This document shows, piece after piece, positions 7,504 to 14,750 of a stretch of 17,289 bases of DNA. The notes below the pieces were generated by a model that was given only the letters and a program-made list of their open reading frames with translations, was not told where the DNA came from and searched no databases. Numbering within the stretch: position 1 is the stretch's first letter; each line of letters starts with the position of its first letter. The translations under genes were made by a program, and so were the position numbers. Source of the DNA: an uncultured Clostridia bacterium (GTDB taxonomy: Bacteria > Bacillota > Clostridia > Oscillospirales > Ruminococcaceae); assembly GCA_937892655.1 (NCBI GenBank), contig CALBJC010000121.1:1-17289 (forward strand), written 5' to 3'.

Positions 7504-9174
7504 TTAAACTGCGTATGTTACACGAATGAGCTCTTCCATTGAAGTATTACCTGCCTGAACAAGCTCTGATACGTTATCACGAAGAAGCTTTGTACCTGTC
7601 TTCTTAGCCATCGCAGCGATTTCATCGGTCTTTGCATTTCTACCGATGATAGCTGACATTTCAGGAGTACAGAGTAAGATTTCGTGAATAGCAGTTCTGC
7701 CCTTATAACCATTCTGACACTTTTCACAGCCTACAGCATCGTAGATTGTAATTGAATGATCAATACCCATAAGCTCATTTTCTTCAGGGAGTGACATTCT
7801 AGGCTTCTTACAGAATGGACAAATCTTTTTAACAAGACGCTGAGCAACAATACCGATAAGTGATGATGCGAGCATATATGGCTGAATACCCATATCTACC
7901 AGACGGGAAATTGTTGAAGCAGAGTCATTTGTATGGAGTGTTGACAATACCAAGTGACCGGTGATAGCAGCACGAATAGCGATTTCAGCTGTTTCCTGGT
8001 CACGCATTTCACCGATCATAACGATATCAGGGTCCTGACGGAGAATAGAACGAAGAGCAGCCGCGAATGTCATACCTGCCTTAGCGTTTGTCTGACACTG
8101 GTTAACACCTTCGATGTTCTTTTCTACAGGGTCTTCTACTGTTACTACGTTTACGTGAGGCTTAGCAATTTCACCGAGAGCCGCATAAAGAGTTGTTGAC
8201 TTACCAGAACCTGTAGGGCCAGTTACAAGTACAACGCCCTGAGGAACCTTGAGCATTGCTGAGAATCTTTCGTAGTTGTACTGAGTCATACCAAGGTCAG
8301 TAATCTTTCTTACACCTACATCACCAGTTGCAAGAATACGGATAACTATCTTTTCACCGTATACCATAGGAAGTGAGGATACACGAAGGTCAAGACGCAA
8401 GCCGTCAACTTCCTGAGAGAAACGTCCGTCCTGAGGGATACGCTTTTCAGCGATATTCATACCTGAGATGAGCTTGTATCTTGTAACAAGCGCTGTATGC
8501 ATCGCATTTGTAAGCTCCATAAGCTCCATAAGGTCACCGTTACAACGGATACGAACTCTTGTGAATGTTTTGAATGGCTCGATATGAATGTCGGTAGCTT
8601 CAGCTCTGTGTGAGTTTTCGATGATTGTTGTAGCAAGCTTAACGATAGGAGCATCAGCAATTCTTTCCTGACCTACTTCTTCACCTGATGCTGCATCTGC
8701 CTCATACTGAGTTGTAGCATCGTCGATAACGCTGTCGATGTTAGACATAGAGTAGCATTTACCGATAGCCTTTAAAAGCTGTTCTTTTGTTGCAAGAACA
8801 GGAGTTACATCCATACCTGAAATAACCTTGATATCTTCAAAAATATAGAAGTTAACAGGGTCATTAGTAGCAACCATAAGCTTCTTGCCCTGGATACCGA
8901 TAGCGATAACGGTATACTTCTTTGCAATAGCTTCAGGAATTTTCATAATTACTTCAGTATCAAGCTTCTGCTGAGTAAGGTCAACAAACGGAACCTGCAA
9001 TCTTTCAGCAAGACACTGAGCAAATTTTACATCAGAAATGTAACCCATTTCGGTGATGATTTCACCAAAAAGCTTACCTCTTTCTGTCTTTTTTCTTTCG
9101 AGTACCTCATTGAGCTGTTCACGGGTAATAAGGCCTTTCTCAACAAGATATTCACCTATAGGTCCGTTCTTCAT
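7504..9174 (-). CDS. pilB: PilB, type IV pilus assembly ATPase
   Basis: A 556-residue GspE/PilB-family ATPase that powers pilin polymerisation at the cytoplasmic face of the membrane. The N-terminus (about 1-140) is a MshEN/GspE-N domain with two repeated motifs at 5-28 and 33-58. The core has Walker A GPTGSGKST (319-327), Asp box TVEDPVEKNIEG (345-356), Walker B region IVMIGEMRDQET (384-395) and His box ITGHLVLSTLHTND (404-417). A tetracysteine zinc site, C452/C455 and C483/C486, marks it as an assembly ATPase rather than PilT. In the MshEN repeats the arginine and glutamine of the c-di-GMP-binding consensus are absent. The start at 9174 has a modest ribosome binding site (AAGGA about 10 nt upstream). 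The gene is divergent from pilD across a 104-nt spacer holding a 16-bp palindrome, and lies directly upstream of pilT. Confidence 0.95.
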   Translation of the reverse strand: MKNGPIGEYLVEKGLITREQLNEVLERKKTERGKLFGEIITEMGYISDVKFAQCLAERLQVPFVDLTQQKLDTEVIMKIPEAIAKKYTVIAIGIQGKKLMVATNDPVNFYIFEDIKVISGMDVTPVLATKEQLLKAIGKCYSMSNIDSVIDDATTQYEADAASGEEVGQERIADAPIVKLATTIIENSHRAEATDIHIEPFKTFTRVRIRCNGDLMELMELTNAMHTALVTRYKLISGMNIAEKRIPQDGRFSQEVDGLRLDLRVSSLPMVYGEKIVIRILATGDVGVRKITDLGMTQYNYERFSAMLKVPQGVVLVTGPTGSGKSTTLYAALGEIAKPHVNVVTVEDPVEKNIEGVNQCQTNAKAGMTFAAALRSILRQDPDIVMIGEMRDQETAEIAIRAAITGHLVLSTLHTNDSASTISRLVDMGIQPYMLASSLIGIVAQRLVKKICPFCKKPRMSLPEENELMGIDHSITIYDAVGCEKCQNGYKGRTAIHEILLCTPEMSAIIGRNAKTDEIAAMAKKTGTKLLRDNVSELVQAGNTSMEELIRVTYAV

Positions 9175-9194
9175 TTCTTACCAGTCCTTTCGCC

Positions 9195-9210
9195 TGAAAA
9201 TATATTTTCA
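9195..9210. promoter_or_regulatory. Perfect 16-bp palindrome, candidate operator between pilB and pilD
   Basis: TGAAAATATATTTTCA is identical to its own reverse complement over all 16 bases. It lies in the short spacer between the divergent pilB and pilD genes, just upstream of the predicted pilD -35 box (9212-9217). On the other side it lies within the probable pilB promoter or leader region. A dimeric regulator binding here could affect both genes. The palindrome is seen directly; the operator role is inference. Confidence 0.4.
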
Positions 9211-9211
9211 C

Positions 9212-9240
9212 TTGTATAATCTTAAATAATATGTTACAAT
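9212..9240 (+). promoter_or_regulatory. Likely promoter of pilD
   Basis: TTGTAT (9212-9217) and TACAAT (9235-9240) are separated by 17 nt, a fair sigma-A match, with a predicted leader of about 30 nt before the pilD start. A separate TATAAT at 9215-9220 lacks a good -35 box. On the opposite strand, TTGTAA (complement of 9234-9239) followed 17 nt later by TACAAG could serve pilB, but the match is weak and would overlap this promoter. Confidence 0.45.
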
Positions 9241-9278
9241 GTATATATAATTTAAACAATCAGAGGAGGAATCCTGAA

Positions 9279-10043
9279 ATGGATTGGCAACTAATTGTAA
9301 TATACATTGGTATATTCTTGTACGGAATTGTTGTTGGCAGTTTTTTAAATGTCTGCATTTACCGACTGCCTAAAGAAGAATCTCTTATAACTAATGGTTC
9401 ACACTGTATGACCTGCGGAGCAAAAATCAAAAAGTATGACCTGATACCTGTATTTTCTTGGCTGATTCTTCGCGGTAAATGTCGTAACTGTAAAGCACCT
9501 ATCGCCTGGAGATATCCTTTTGTTGAAGCACTCAACGGTATTTTATGGTGCCTGTGTTTCTGGAGATTCGGTTTTTACTGGCATACACTCTTTGTTATGC
9601 TCTTATTCTCAGCTTTGGTAGTTGTTTTCTTTATGGATTTAGATACCCAGCTTATAAGCAACTACGTTGTAATCTTTATAGCACTTTTGGCTATCGGTGA
9701 TTATTTTGTATGGGATGTAGTTTCAATCCCTCAGCGTTTAATTGGCGCTGTTGTAATCTCTGTTCCATTCCTTATTATAAATCTTCTTTCAAAAGGAAGA
9801 GCAATGGGAATGGGAGATGTTTACCTGATGATTGCAGGCGGTTTATTCTTAGGAACAAAGGCAACGCTCGTTGCAGGCTTTATCGGAATTTTCCTCGCTG
9901 CAATATTCGGAATGATCAATAAATATGTAAAGGGCGAAAGCAAATTCGCATTTGGTCCTTACCTTTCACTTGGTATTGCAATCGCAGCGTTTTATGGCAC
10001 CAAGATTGCAGATATGTATCTTGAATTCTCAGGACTTGCATAA
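9279..10043 (+). CDS. pilD: PilD, type IV prepilin peptidase / N-methyltransferase (A24 family)
   Basis: A 254-residue integral membrane aspartyl protease that removes class III leader peptides from prepilins and N-methylates the new first residue. N-terminal membrane segment at about 5-27, containing GSFLNVCIYRLP (20-31), typical of the family. The cytoplasmic domain carries the zinc-binding cysteine pairs C43/C46 and C68/C71. The catalytic aspartates are in FFMDLD (D120 or D122) and in the GMGD motif (D180). About six further membrane segments follow. I start at the ATG at 9279, preceded by GAGGAGG (9263-9269); the earlier in-frame ATG at 9231 overlaps the predicted promoter and adds a hydrophilic tail unlike the family. 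The gene is divergent from pilB and convergent with the pilin operon, so it has its own transcript. Its likely substrates are the three prepilins encoded just downstream on the other strand. Confidence 0.94.
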   Translation: MDWQLIVIYIGIFLYGIVVGSFLNVCIYRLPKEESLITNGSHCMTCGAKIKKYDLIPVFSWLILRGKCRNCKAPIAWRYPFVEALNGILWCLCFWRFGFYWHTLFVMLLFSALVVVFFMDLDTQLISNYVVIFIALLAIGDYFVWDVVSIPQRLIGAVVISVPFLIINLLSKGRAMGMGDVYLMIAGGLFLGTKATLVAGFIGIFLAAIFGMINKYVKGESKFAFGPYLSLGIAIAAFYGTKIADMYLEFSGLA

Positions 10044-10066
10044 TAAATAAAAAAATTAAAACACTC

Positions 10067-10098
10067 AACAACCTGACTGATTTTTCAGTCAGGTTGTT
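10067..10098. terminator. Bidirectional terminator between pilD and the prepilin operon
   Basis: A 14-bp perfect stem pairs AACAACCTGACTGA (10067-10080) with TCAGTCAGGTTGTT (10085-10098) around a TTTT loop, followed by TTTGTGTT. On the minus strand the hairpin is followed by an interrupted T-rich stretch. It lies 24 nt after the pilD stop and 21 nt beyond the end of the last prepilin gene, so it most likely ends both. Confidence 0.92.
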
Positions 10099-10118
10099 TT
10101 TGTGTTAAAATCATTTAA

Positions 10119-10853
10119 TTAAGGCATTGCGTAGAAAATATAGGTGTATCTAGTAGTATCACCATTGTCAACCTTTGGGAAAAGTGTGTAATTTGGAGAG
10201 TTGACAAAGTCGTAATACTTTACTTTCTTTGTAATATCATTTCTGATGTTAAGACTCTCGATTGTGATTTCTGTTTCAAACTTACTATCTGTATCTTTAA
10301 TATAATCGCCTGTTACACTCTTTTTTGCAGGGTAAGCCGCGATGTCAATCTTTAGACCTGTTTCATAAGGTTCTACATCAAAGTGATAATAGTAGTCACC
10401 ATATATGCCTTCACCAAGAATTACGCCGCAATTTACATTAACGCCAGATAAGCCCATTGCTGAACGGAGTATTCTGCCTGTGCAATTCTTTCTGTAAGCA
10501 GCAGTACCTGAAGGAGCCAGAACTCTGTTATTATCAAGAATAAAGTAATGTGTATACTTTGTACCTGCAAGAGAGTCGGCATTTGTTACAGGAGAACCTT
10601 CGTAGCCTTCCAACACAAGAATGTCTGTTGCATATCTGAGATTGCCAGTAAGATAATCACTGATTGCTGATGTCGCACTATGTAAGTTTGTATACTCACC
10701 TGTATCACGATAGTTATCAGATGCAGGCTTCATAAATGCAAATGCGCCAGTCATCAGAATACCTAAAGCGATAGTAGCTACCATAAGCTCTACAAGCGTA
10801 AAACCTGAAGCATTTGAGGAACGCTTTTTAAAAATACTAAATAATCTTTTCAT
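10119..10853 (-). CDS. Type IV prepilin, PilW/GspJ-like minor pilin (244 aa)
   Basis: A secreted pilin precursor, assembled into the pilus after processing by PilD. The class III signal is clear: a 17-residue basic leader ending in Gly17, then FTLVELMVATIALGIL with Phe at +1 and Glu at +5 (residue 22), followed by a hydrophobic helix to about residue 41. The globular part is about 200 residues, longer than a usual major pilin, and matches the size of PilW/GspJ-type minor pilins. It has only two cysteines (124 and 142), which could form a disulfide outside the cell. The ribosome binding site AAGGAGGAG includes the stop codon of the preceding prepilin gene (sequence TAAGGAGG), suggesting coupled translation. 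It is the last gene of the operon, before the hairpin at 10067-10098. The PilW/GspJ assignment rests on size and gene order, not on a clear sequence match. Confidence 0.87.
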   Translation of the reverse strand: MKRLFSIFKKRSSNASGFTLVELMVATIALGILMTGAFAFMKPASDNYRDTGEYTNLHSATSAISDYLTGNLRYATDILVLEGYEGSPVTNADSLAGTKYTHYFILDNNRVLAPSGTAAYRKNCTGRILRSAMGLSGVNVNCGVILGEGIYGDYYYHFDVEPYETGLKIDIAAYPAKKSVTGDYIKDTDSKFETEITIESLNIRNDITKKVKYYDFVNSPNYTLFPKVDNGDTTRYTYIFYAMP

Positions 10854-10864
10854 AAAGCTCCTCC

Positions 10865-11665
10865 TTATTCATATTCAACTATAAGGGTCTTATTGCCCTC
10901 ATCATCAACGCCGTTAGATACCCAGATGATACCCTTAATGAGTTCAGGATTTTCGAGAGTTGATACCGGAAGTGTTACCACTACGTTTTCTCCTGAATAC
11001 ACCTCAAGAGTAATCCAATCCATTGCTGCATCAGGTGTACCGAGCTTAGATTTAAGATCATCTATTATATCAGAATAGTCAAACCAATAAGCTATATTGG
11101 CATCTGCAGGAACTGCGGTAAATCCCTGCGAAGAAACGGCTGAATTAATTATATTTTCCTGGTCAACAGTTGAAACGTCACCTGTAAGCCATGTAATGTG
11201 ACTACCAAAATGGTCTGAAAACTCAATATTCTTTGATGTTTCTTCTACATTTTTGAATATTACCTTAAAAATACCCTTTTCAACGCTTGTTTCCTTAGGC
11301 ATGAAATACTTAAACTGTGTAGGGTCATCCATAACTGTACCTTCATCAGTATCATATCTGTGATAGCCTAAATGAACATCTGTTGTTGTTGAGTTTGTTG
11401 ATGGCTTAAAAACCATGTCTGCGATGATAACGGATGGAGTCTGAGTTGCATTATCAGTCTGATGTAATTCAACGTCATTTTCCTGATTATCAATTTCCAT
11501 ATTCCAACGCTGAGTATCAGCATTGATTTTAATAGCAGCTGAGGTTGTAGTGATAAACATAGTGCCGATTATTGCAAATAATGCCATTGAAACGATGATT
11601 TCAACAAGCGTTAAACCGTCAGAATTCTTTTTGAAGCGACGATTTTTAAATCTTAGCTTATTCAT
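10865..11665 (-). CDS. Type IV prepilin, PilV/GspI-like minor pilin (266 aa)
   Basis: A second pilin precursor. The leader is 17 residues long, strongly basic, ending in Asp16-Gly17, and is followed by LTLVEIIVSMALFAIIG. Position +1 is Leu instead of the usual Phe, while Glu is kept at +5 (residue 22); Leu or Met at +1 is tolerated by prepilin peptidases. The hydrophobic helix runs to about residue 40, followed by an acidic extracytoplasmic domain of about 220 residues without cysteines. Translation starts 6-7 nt after TAAGGAGGT, whose TAA is the stop codon of the upstream 758-aa gene. Its place between the large PilX-like protein and the PilW/GspJ-like protein suggests it is the PilV/GspI counterpart in a pilus-priming or tip complex. 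It could equally be a lineage-specific minor pilin with a binding role. Confidence 0.86.
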   Translation of the reverse strand: MNKLRFKNRRFKKNSDGLTLVEIIVSMALFAIIGTMFITTTSAAIKINADTQRWNMEIDNQENDVELHQTDNATQTPSVIIADMVFKPSTNSTTTDVHLGYHRYDTDEGTVMDDPTQFKYFMPKETSVEKGIFKVIFKNVEETSKNIEFSDHFGSHITWLTGDVSTVDQENIINSAVSSQGFTAVPADANIAYWFDYSDIIDDLKSKLGTPDAAMDWITLEVYSGENVVVTLPVSTLENPELIKGIIWVSNGVDDEGNKTLIVEYE

Positions 11666-11677
11666 CTTACTACCTCC

Positions 11678-13954
11678 TTAACTCTTTTTGTATACTACCT
11701 TCATATTTTCGCCCATGATAGTAGCATCTGTAATACCAAGGAATGGGCTATCCTTTGGCTTAACATAAGCAAAGCCTGTGTTGTTACCAGCTGATACGCC
11801 ACCGTAAATACCCGAACCGATATGGAACATAGACATTGAAGCTTCTTCACGGTCTGGCTTTACAACGTCAAAGCTAATACCGTTTGTATATGAAACTGTA
11901 GCATTTGGTGCTAAAAGAGCACCTTCAATTGTACACTGGTTGCTGAAGTTAAGCTTTGCATCTGACATTACTACATAATAGATTGTTGATGCTTCAGGTG
12001 TATAGTAGTCAGTACCGTCAGGAAGATCTGAGAAGTTGATAGCCTTTCCACCCTTGTATGCTTCATATGTAGCACGATGCATAATTATCGCATTATCAAA
12101 TCCAACGCTAATTGTTTTCGCATCATCTGAAATCTTATATGGCTTTGTTCCTGATGTAGCCTCTTCAAAGTAATCAGGATCACCTACAATGAAGTAAACC
12201 ATATATTTATCTGAATTATTTTCAACCAAAATGTTTTGAGGTGATGCCGAACCACTTGGAACATATACAAACAAATCAGATAATGCAGTTGAATCAAGTT
12301 TTATGAGAATATTTGATTTTCTGTTTCCCTGAAGCTTTCCAATATTGAAGCTTTCGTTAATAATTATAAAATTCTTGCCATCTATTAACTCAAATTCAGA
12401 ATTTGCATACTTTGTATCTGTATTTATCTGAACATCCTTTGCGCTGATTATTGCAGCAGCATTTGCATCAATAATCTGTTCTGAAAGCTGTTCATTTACA
12501 TAAGCGAATACTGACTCTCTATCCTTGAGAGTTGGAACATTCTCTCTGAGAGTGCCTGTTTTTGTAAAGTCAGGGAACTCTCTGTCATGATTAATGTTTG
12601 AAACAGTTGACTTATCAGCTGTAATTCTGTCAGAAATTGTACCTGTTGCTCTGATTACAAGGTTTGTATATTCCTTCTGATTGCCTGTGTAAACAACATC
12701 GCCTGCAACATTGAGGTATCTCTTTACAGCATTACCTGCAGCATCTGTTGCTGCTGTGAATGTTACCTTTTCAAAGTTCATAGCAACACCCTTGTCGTAA
12801 ACATTGATGTTACCACCGATTATAGAATCATTAGCACCTGTAAGTAAAATTGCACCGCCTGACATTGCCGCTACACCCTTACCAGCTACGTAGATATTGC
12901 CGTAGCTATAAGCATCTGTCATATCAGAGTCATATGTTCTGATTGCTGCGCTTTCAATCTTGAGCTGACCTTCAATATAAACATTACCATATACAGTAAG
13001 AGTAGCAGAGTTTGAAATAGAAACGTTACCCTCATAACCGTTACCAGCATAAACATAAAGGTCGCCATTGATCGTCATGCTGTTTGTAATGCTGAGTTCA
13101 TTACAATAAACATCAACATAACCGCTTTTTGTATTATTTGTGTAGTAACCAACATACATTGCGCCACCGGTCTGAGTGATTCTACCGCGGACATCAATGT
13201 AATCGCCCTTGTTTGTTTTGTCATTGTTGATTGGATTAGCAGTGTAGAAATGAATAGGGTTTAAGTTAGTATAGTTACCGTTGATTACGAAACCACCGTC
13301 AGTAAGATTAACTTCTGTACCAGATGTTTTTGTTGTAACATCACCATCATTGTAAAGAGCACCCAAAAGCTTCATACTGTTATCCATTACAAAGTTTGAA
13401 TTAGTGTTCTTTGTCCACGCTGTGATATCACCAAGTACGTTTGCATTATTTGTCAATTTCGCATTACCACTTGTTTTGATAGCACTATCAAATAAGCCTT
13501 CAAAGCCGCCTTCGCCCTTGATAAGATATGCACAGAGTGACTGGGTTGTTTCATTATCGCCGCTACCGTATACCGCTTCTGATTCGATAACAATTGTTCC
13601 GCCTGACTCGTAGCGCACAGAAATTGTATATGTACCAAGTCCAGGAATTTCAACCGGATCAGAATCAAGAGTACCTGTTCCGTATGAAGGAATCTGGTTT
13701 TTAAAATCAATGGCCATTGCCTGATTTTCCGGAGCAGATAAATAATCTACTATTGTTTCAAGACCCGAACGGGCTGTATAGAACGCCTGTCTGTTGTAGT
13801 AGTTTTTAGTAGTCTGGTAGTGGGCCTGAGCAACGAATGAGATGGTTGCAAGCATAAGGATAGATACGATAGTTAAAACTGTCATAACTGTCAGCAATGC
13901 TGCACCCTGCTCATTACGTGAAATTTTATTGCGAATATTACGCAAATTTTTCAT
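11678..13954 (-). CDS. Very large PilX/GspK-like prepilin with beta-helix-like exported domain (758 aa)
   Basis: Prepilin-like protein about four times longer than a typical PilX. A 17-residue basic leader ends in Gly17 and is followed by AALLTVMTVLTIVSILML; position +5 is Thr, not Glu, as in PilX/GspK proteins that cap or prime pili. The amphipathic segment containing YYNRQAFYTARSGLETIVDYL (52-72) matches the PilX N-terminal domain pattern. From about 165 to 445 there are repeated short rungs such as VLGDIT, FVINGNYTN, MTINGDLYVY, LTVYGNVYIEG and IIGGNINVYD, the look of a right-handed beta-helix similar to bactofilin or polymer-forming repeats. Near the C-terminus IEGALLAPNATVSY (676-689) recalls a domain found in other PilX-like proteins (DUF7305, as I recall). 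Likely an exported tip protein or adhesin; the ligand is unknown. It starts after AGGAGGT (complement of 13963-13969), 49 nt after pilO. Confidence 0.85.
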   Translation of the reverse strand: MKNLRNIRNKISRNEQGAALLTVMTVLTIVSILMLATISFVAQAHYQTTKNYYNRQAFYTARSGLETIVDYLSAPENQAMAIDFKNQIPSYGTGTLDSDPVEIPGLGTYTISVRYESGGTIVIESEAVYGSGDNETTQSLCAYLIKGEGGFEGLFDSAIKTSGNAKLTNNANVLGDITAWTKNTNSNFVMDNSMKLLGALYNDGDVTTKTSGTEVNLTDGGFVINGNYTNLNPIHFYTANPINNDKTNKGDYIDVRGRITQTGGAMYVGYYTNNTKSGYVDVYCNELSITNSMTINGDLYVYAGNGYEGNVSISNSATLTVYGNVYIEGQLKIESAAIRTYDSDMTDAYSYGNIYVAGKGVAAMSGGAILLTGANDSIIGGNINVYDKGVAMNFEKVTFTAATDAAGNAVKRYLNVAGDVVYTGNQKEYTNLVIRATGTISDRITADKSTVSNINHDREFPDFTKTGTLRENVPTLKDRESVFAYVNEQLSEQIIDANAAAIISAKDVQINTDTKYANSEFELIDGKNFIIINESFNIGKLQGNRKSNILIKLDSTALSDLFVYVPSGSASPQNILVENNSDKYMVYFIVGDPDYFEEATSGTKPYKISDDAKTISVGFDNAIIMHRATYEAYKGGKAINFSDLPDGTDYYTPEASTIYYVVMSDAKLNFSNQCTIEGALLAPNATVSYTNGISFDVVKPDREEASMSMFHIGSGIYGGVSAGNNTGFAYVKPKDSPFLGITDATIMGENMKVVYKKS

Positions 13955-14003
13955 CAGAGCTTACCTCCTAAAATAGTCTTCTTCTCCTAAATACGTTTGA
14001 TTA

Positions 14004-14750
14004 TTAATTGAGAACTGATTCGTCAATTTCAGCAATTGGTTCCATAAAGAACATTGTCATCTTACATGAACCGGCATATTCTCTGATAGGCATTGCATTG
14101 TCTTTGCTTTCGCCTTCTGCAAGAACTGCATCATACTCTACGCCATTTTCATCTTCTTCATCAATTTCCTGGAAATCGATTGTATCAATTCTTAAAGAAA
14201 TCTTTTCAGCAATAAGAATCTTATCCATAAACTTACAAATATCATCTCTGTCAGCTGACCAGTTGAAATCTATTGTATAAGCTGCGAGTGATTCACCCTG
14301 AGGAACAGCTGTTGCTGCAATCTGTGGGTTTGTACCATTGATATCTGCTGCTTCATAAAGCGGATATGTGAAATGAATTGGTTCATAAGTATAGTAGTCA
14401 ACTGACATGATTGTTAAGTCAGAAATGTTCATACCATCAATGAAGATTCCTTCATCATCGAGAATACCCTTAATGTATTCGTCAAATTTCTGAGGTTCCA
14501 TTTCCTGGAAGAATGTTTCAGCAATACTTTCACCTGTCTTATAGGCAGTATCAATTTCTGTCAGAAGATTCTTTTCTTTTTCAACTCTTTCCTTTACTGT
14601 CTTGAGTTCTTCCTGAACTGACTCATAATCTTCCTTAGCTGATTTTATTTCATCAAACTTAGGACGGATAAACATTGAAAAACCGCCACCGATGATAAGT
14701 GCCACAATAAGCACCATAATAAAGGCTTTATCTCTGAATGTTAATTTCAT
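14004..14750 (-). CDS. pilO: PilO-like pilus alignment protein
   Basis: A 248-residue bitopic membrane protein. A short cytoplasmic N-terminus is followed by one membrane segment (about 9-28), a charged coiled coil (about 31-70, rich in Glu and Lys) and a C-terminal domain (about 87-240) consistent with the ferredoxin-like fold of PilO/GspM. Sequence similarity in PilO is always weak, so the assignment rests on topology and on position directly after pilM-pilN. PilO pairs with PilN in the membrane and links the cytoplasmic PilM to the extracytoplasmic face. Its ATG overlaps the stop of the PilM-PilN gene (ATGA, 4-nt overlap), a sign of translational coupling and matched amounts. Two TAA stops stand in tandem at its end. 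No PilP partner is present, as expected without an outer membrane. Confidence 0.84.
   Translation of the reverse strand: MKLTFRDKAFIMVLIVALIIGGGFSMFIRPKFDEIKSAKEDYESVQEELKTVKERVEKEKNLLTEIDTAYKTGESIAETFFQEMEPQKFDEYIKGILDDEGIFIDGMNISDLTIMSVDYYTYEPIHFTYPLYEAADINGTNPQIAATAVPQGESLAAYTIDFNWSADRDDICKFMDKILIAEKISLRIDTIDFQEIDEEDENGVEYDAVLAEGESKDNAMPIREYAGSCKMTMFFMEPIAEIDESVLN

Noticed and set aside
9231..9278. Earlier in-frame ATG for pilD
   Set aside because: It overlaps the predicted -10 box, lacks a ribosome binding site and adds a hydrophilic tail not typical of prepilin peptidases; the ATG at 9279 has GAGGAGG upstream.
12620..13462. Possible DNA tandem repeat or bactofilin-like insertion in the 758-aa prepilin gene
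   Set aside because: The repetition is at the level of short protein rungs only; I saw no repeated DNA units or insertion boundaries, so it is treated as part of one coding sequence.
13955..14003. Second ribosome binding site or small leader gene between pilO and the 758-aa gene
   Set aside because: An extra AGGAGAAG motif is present in the 49-nt gap, but no start codon with a usable frame follows it.
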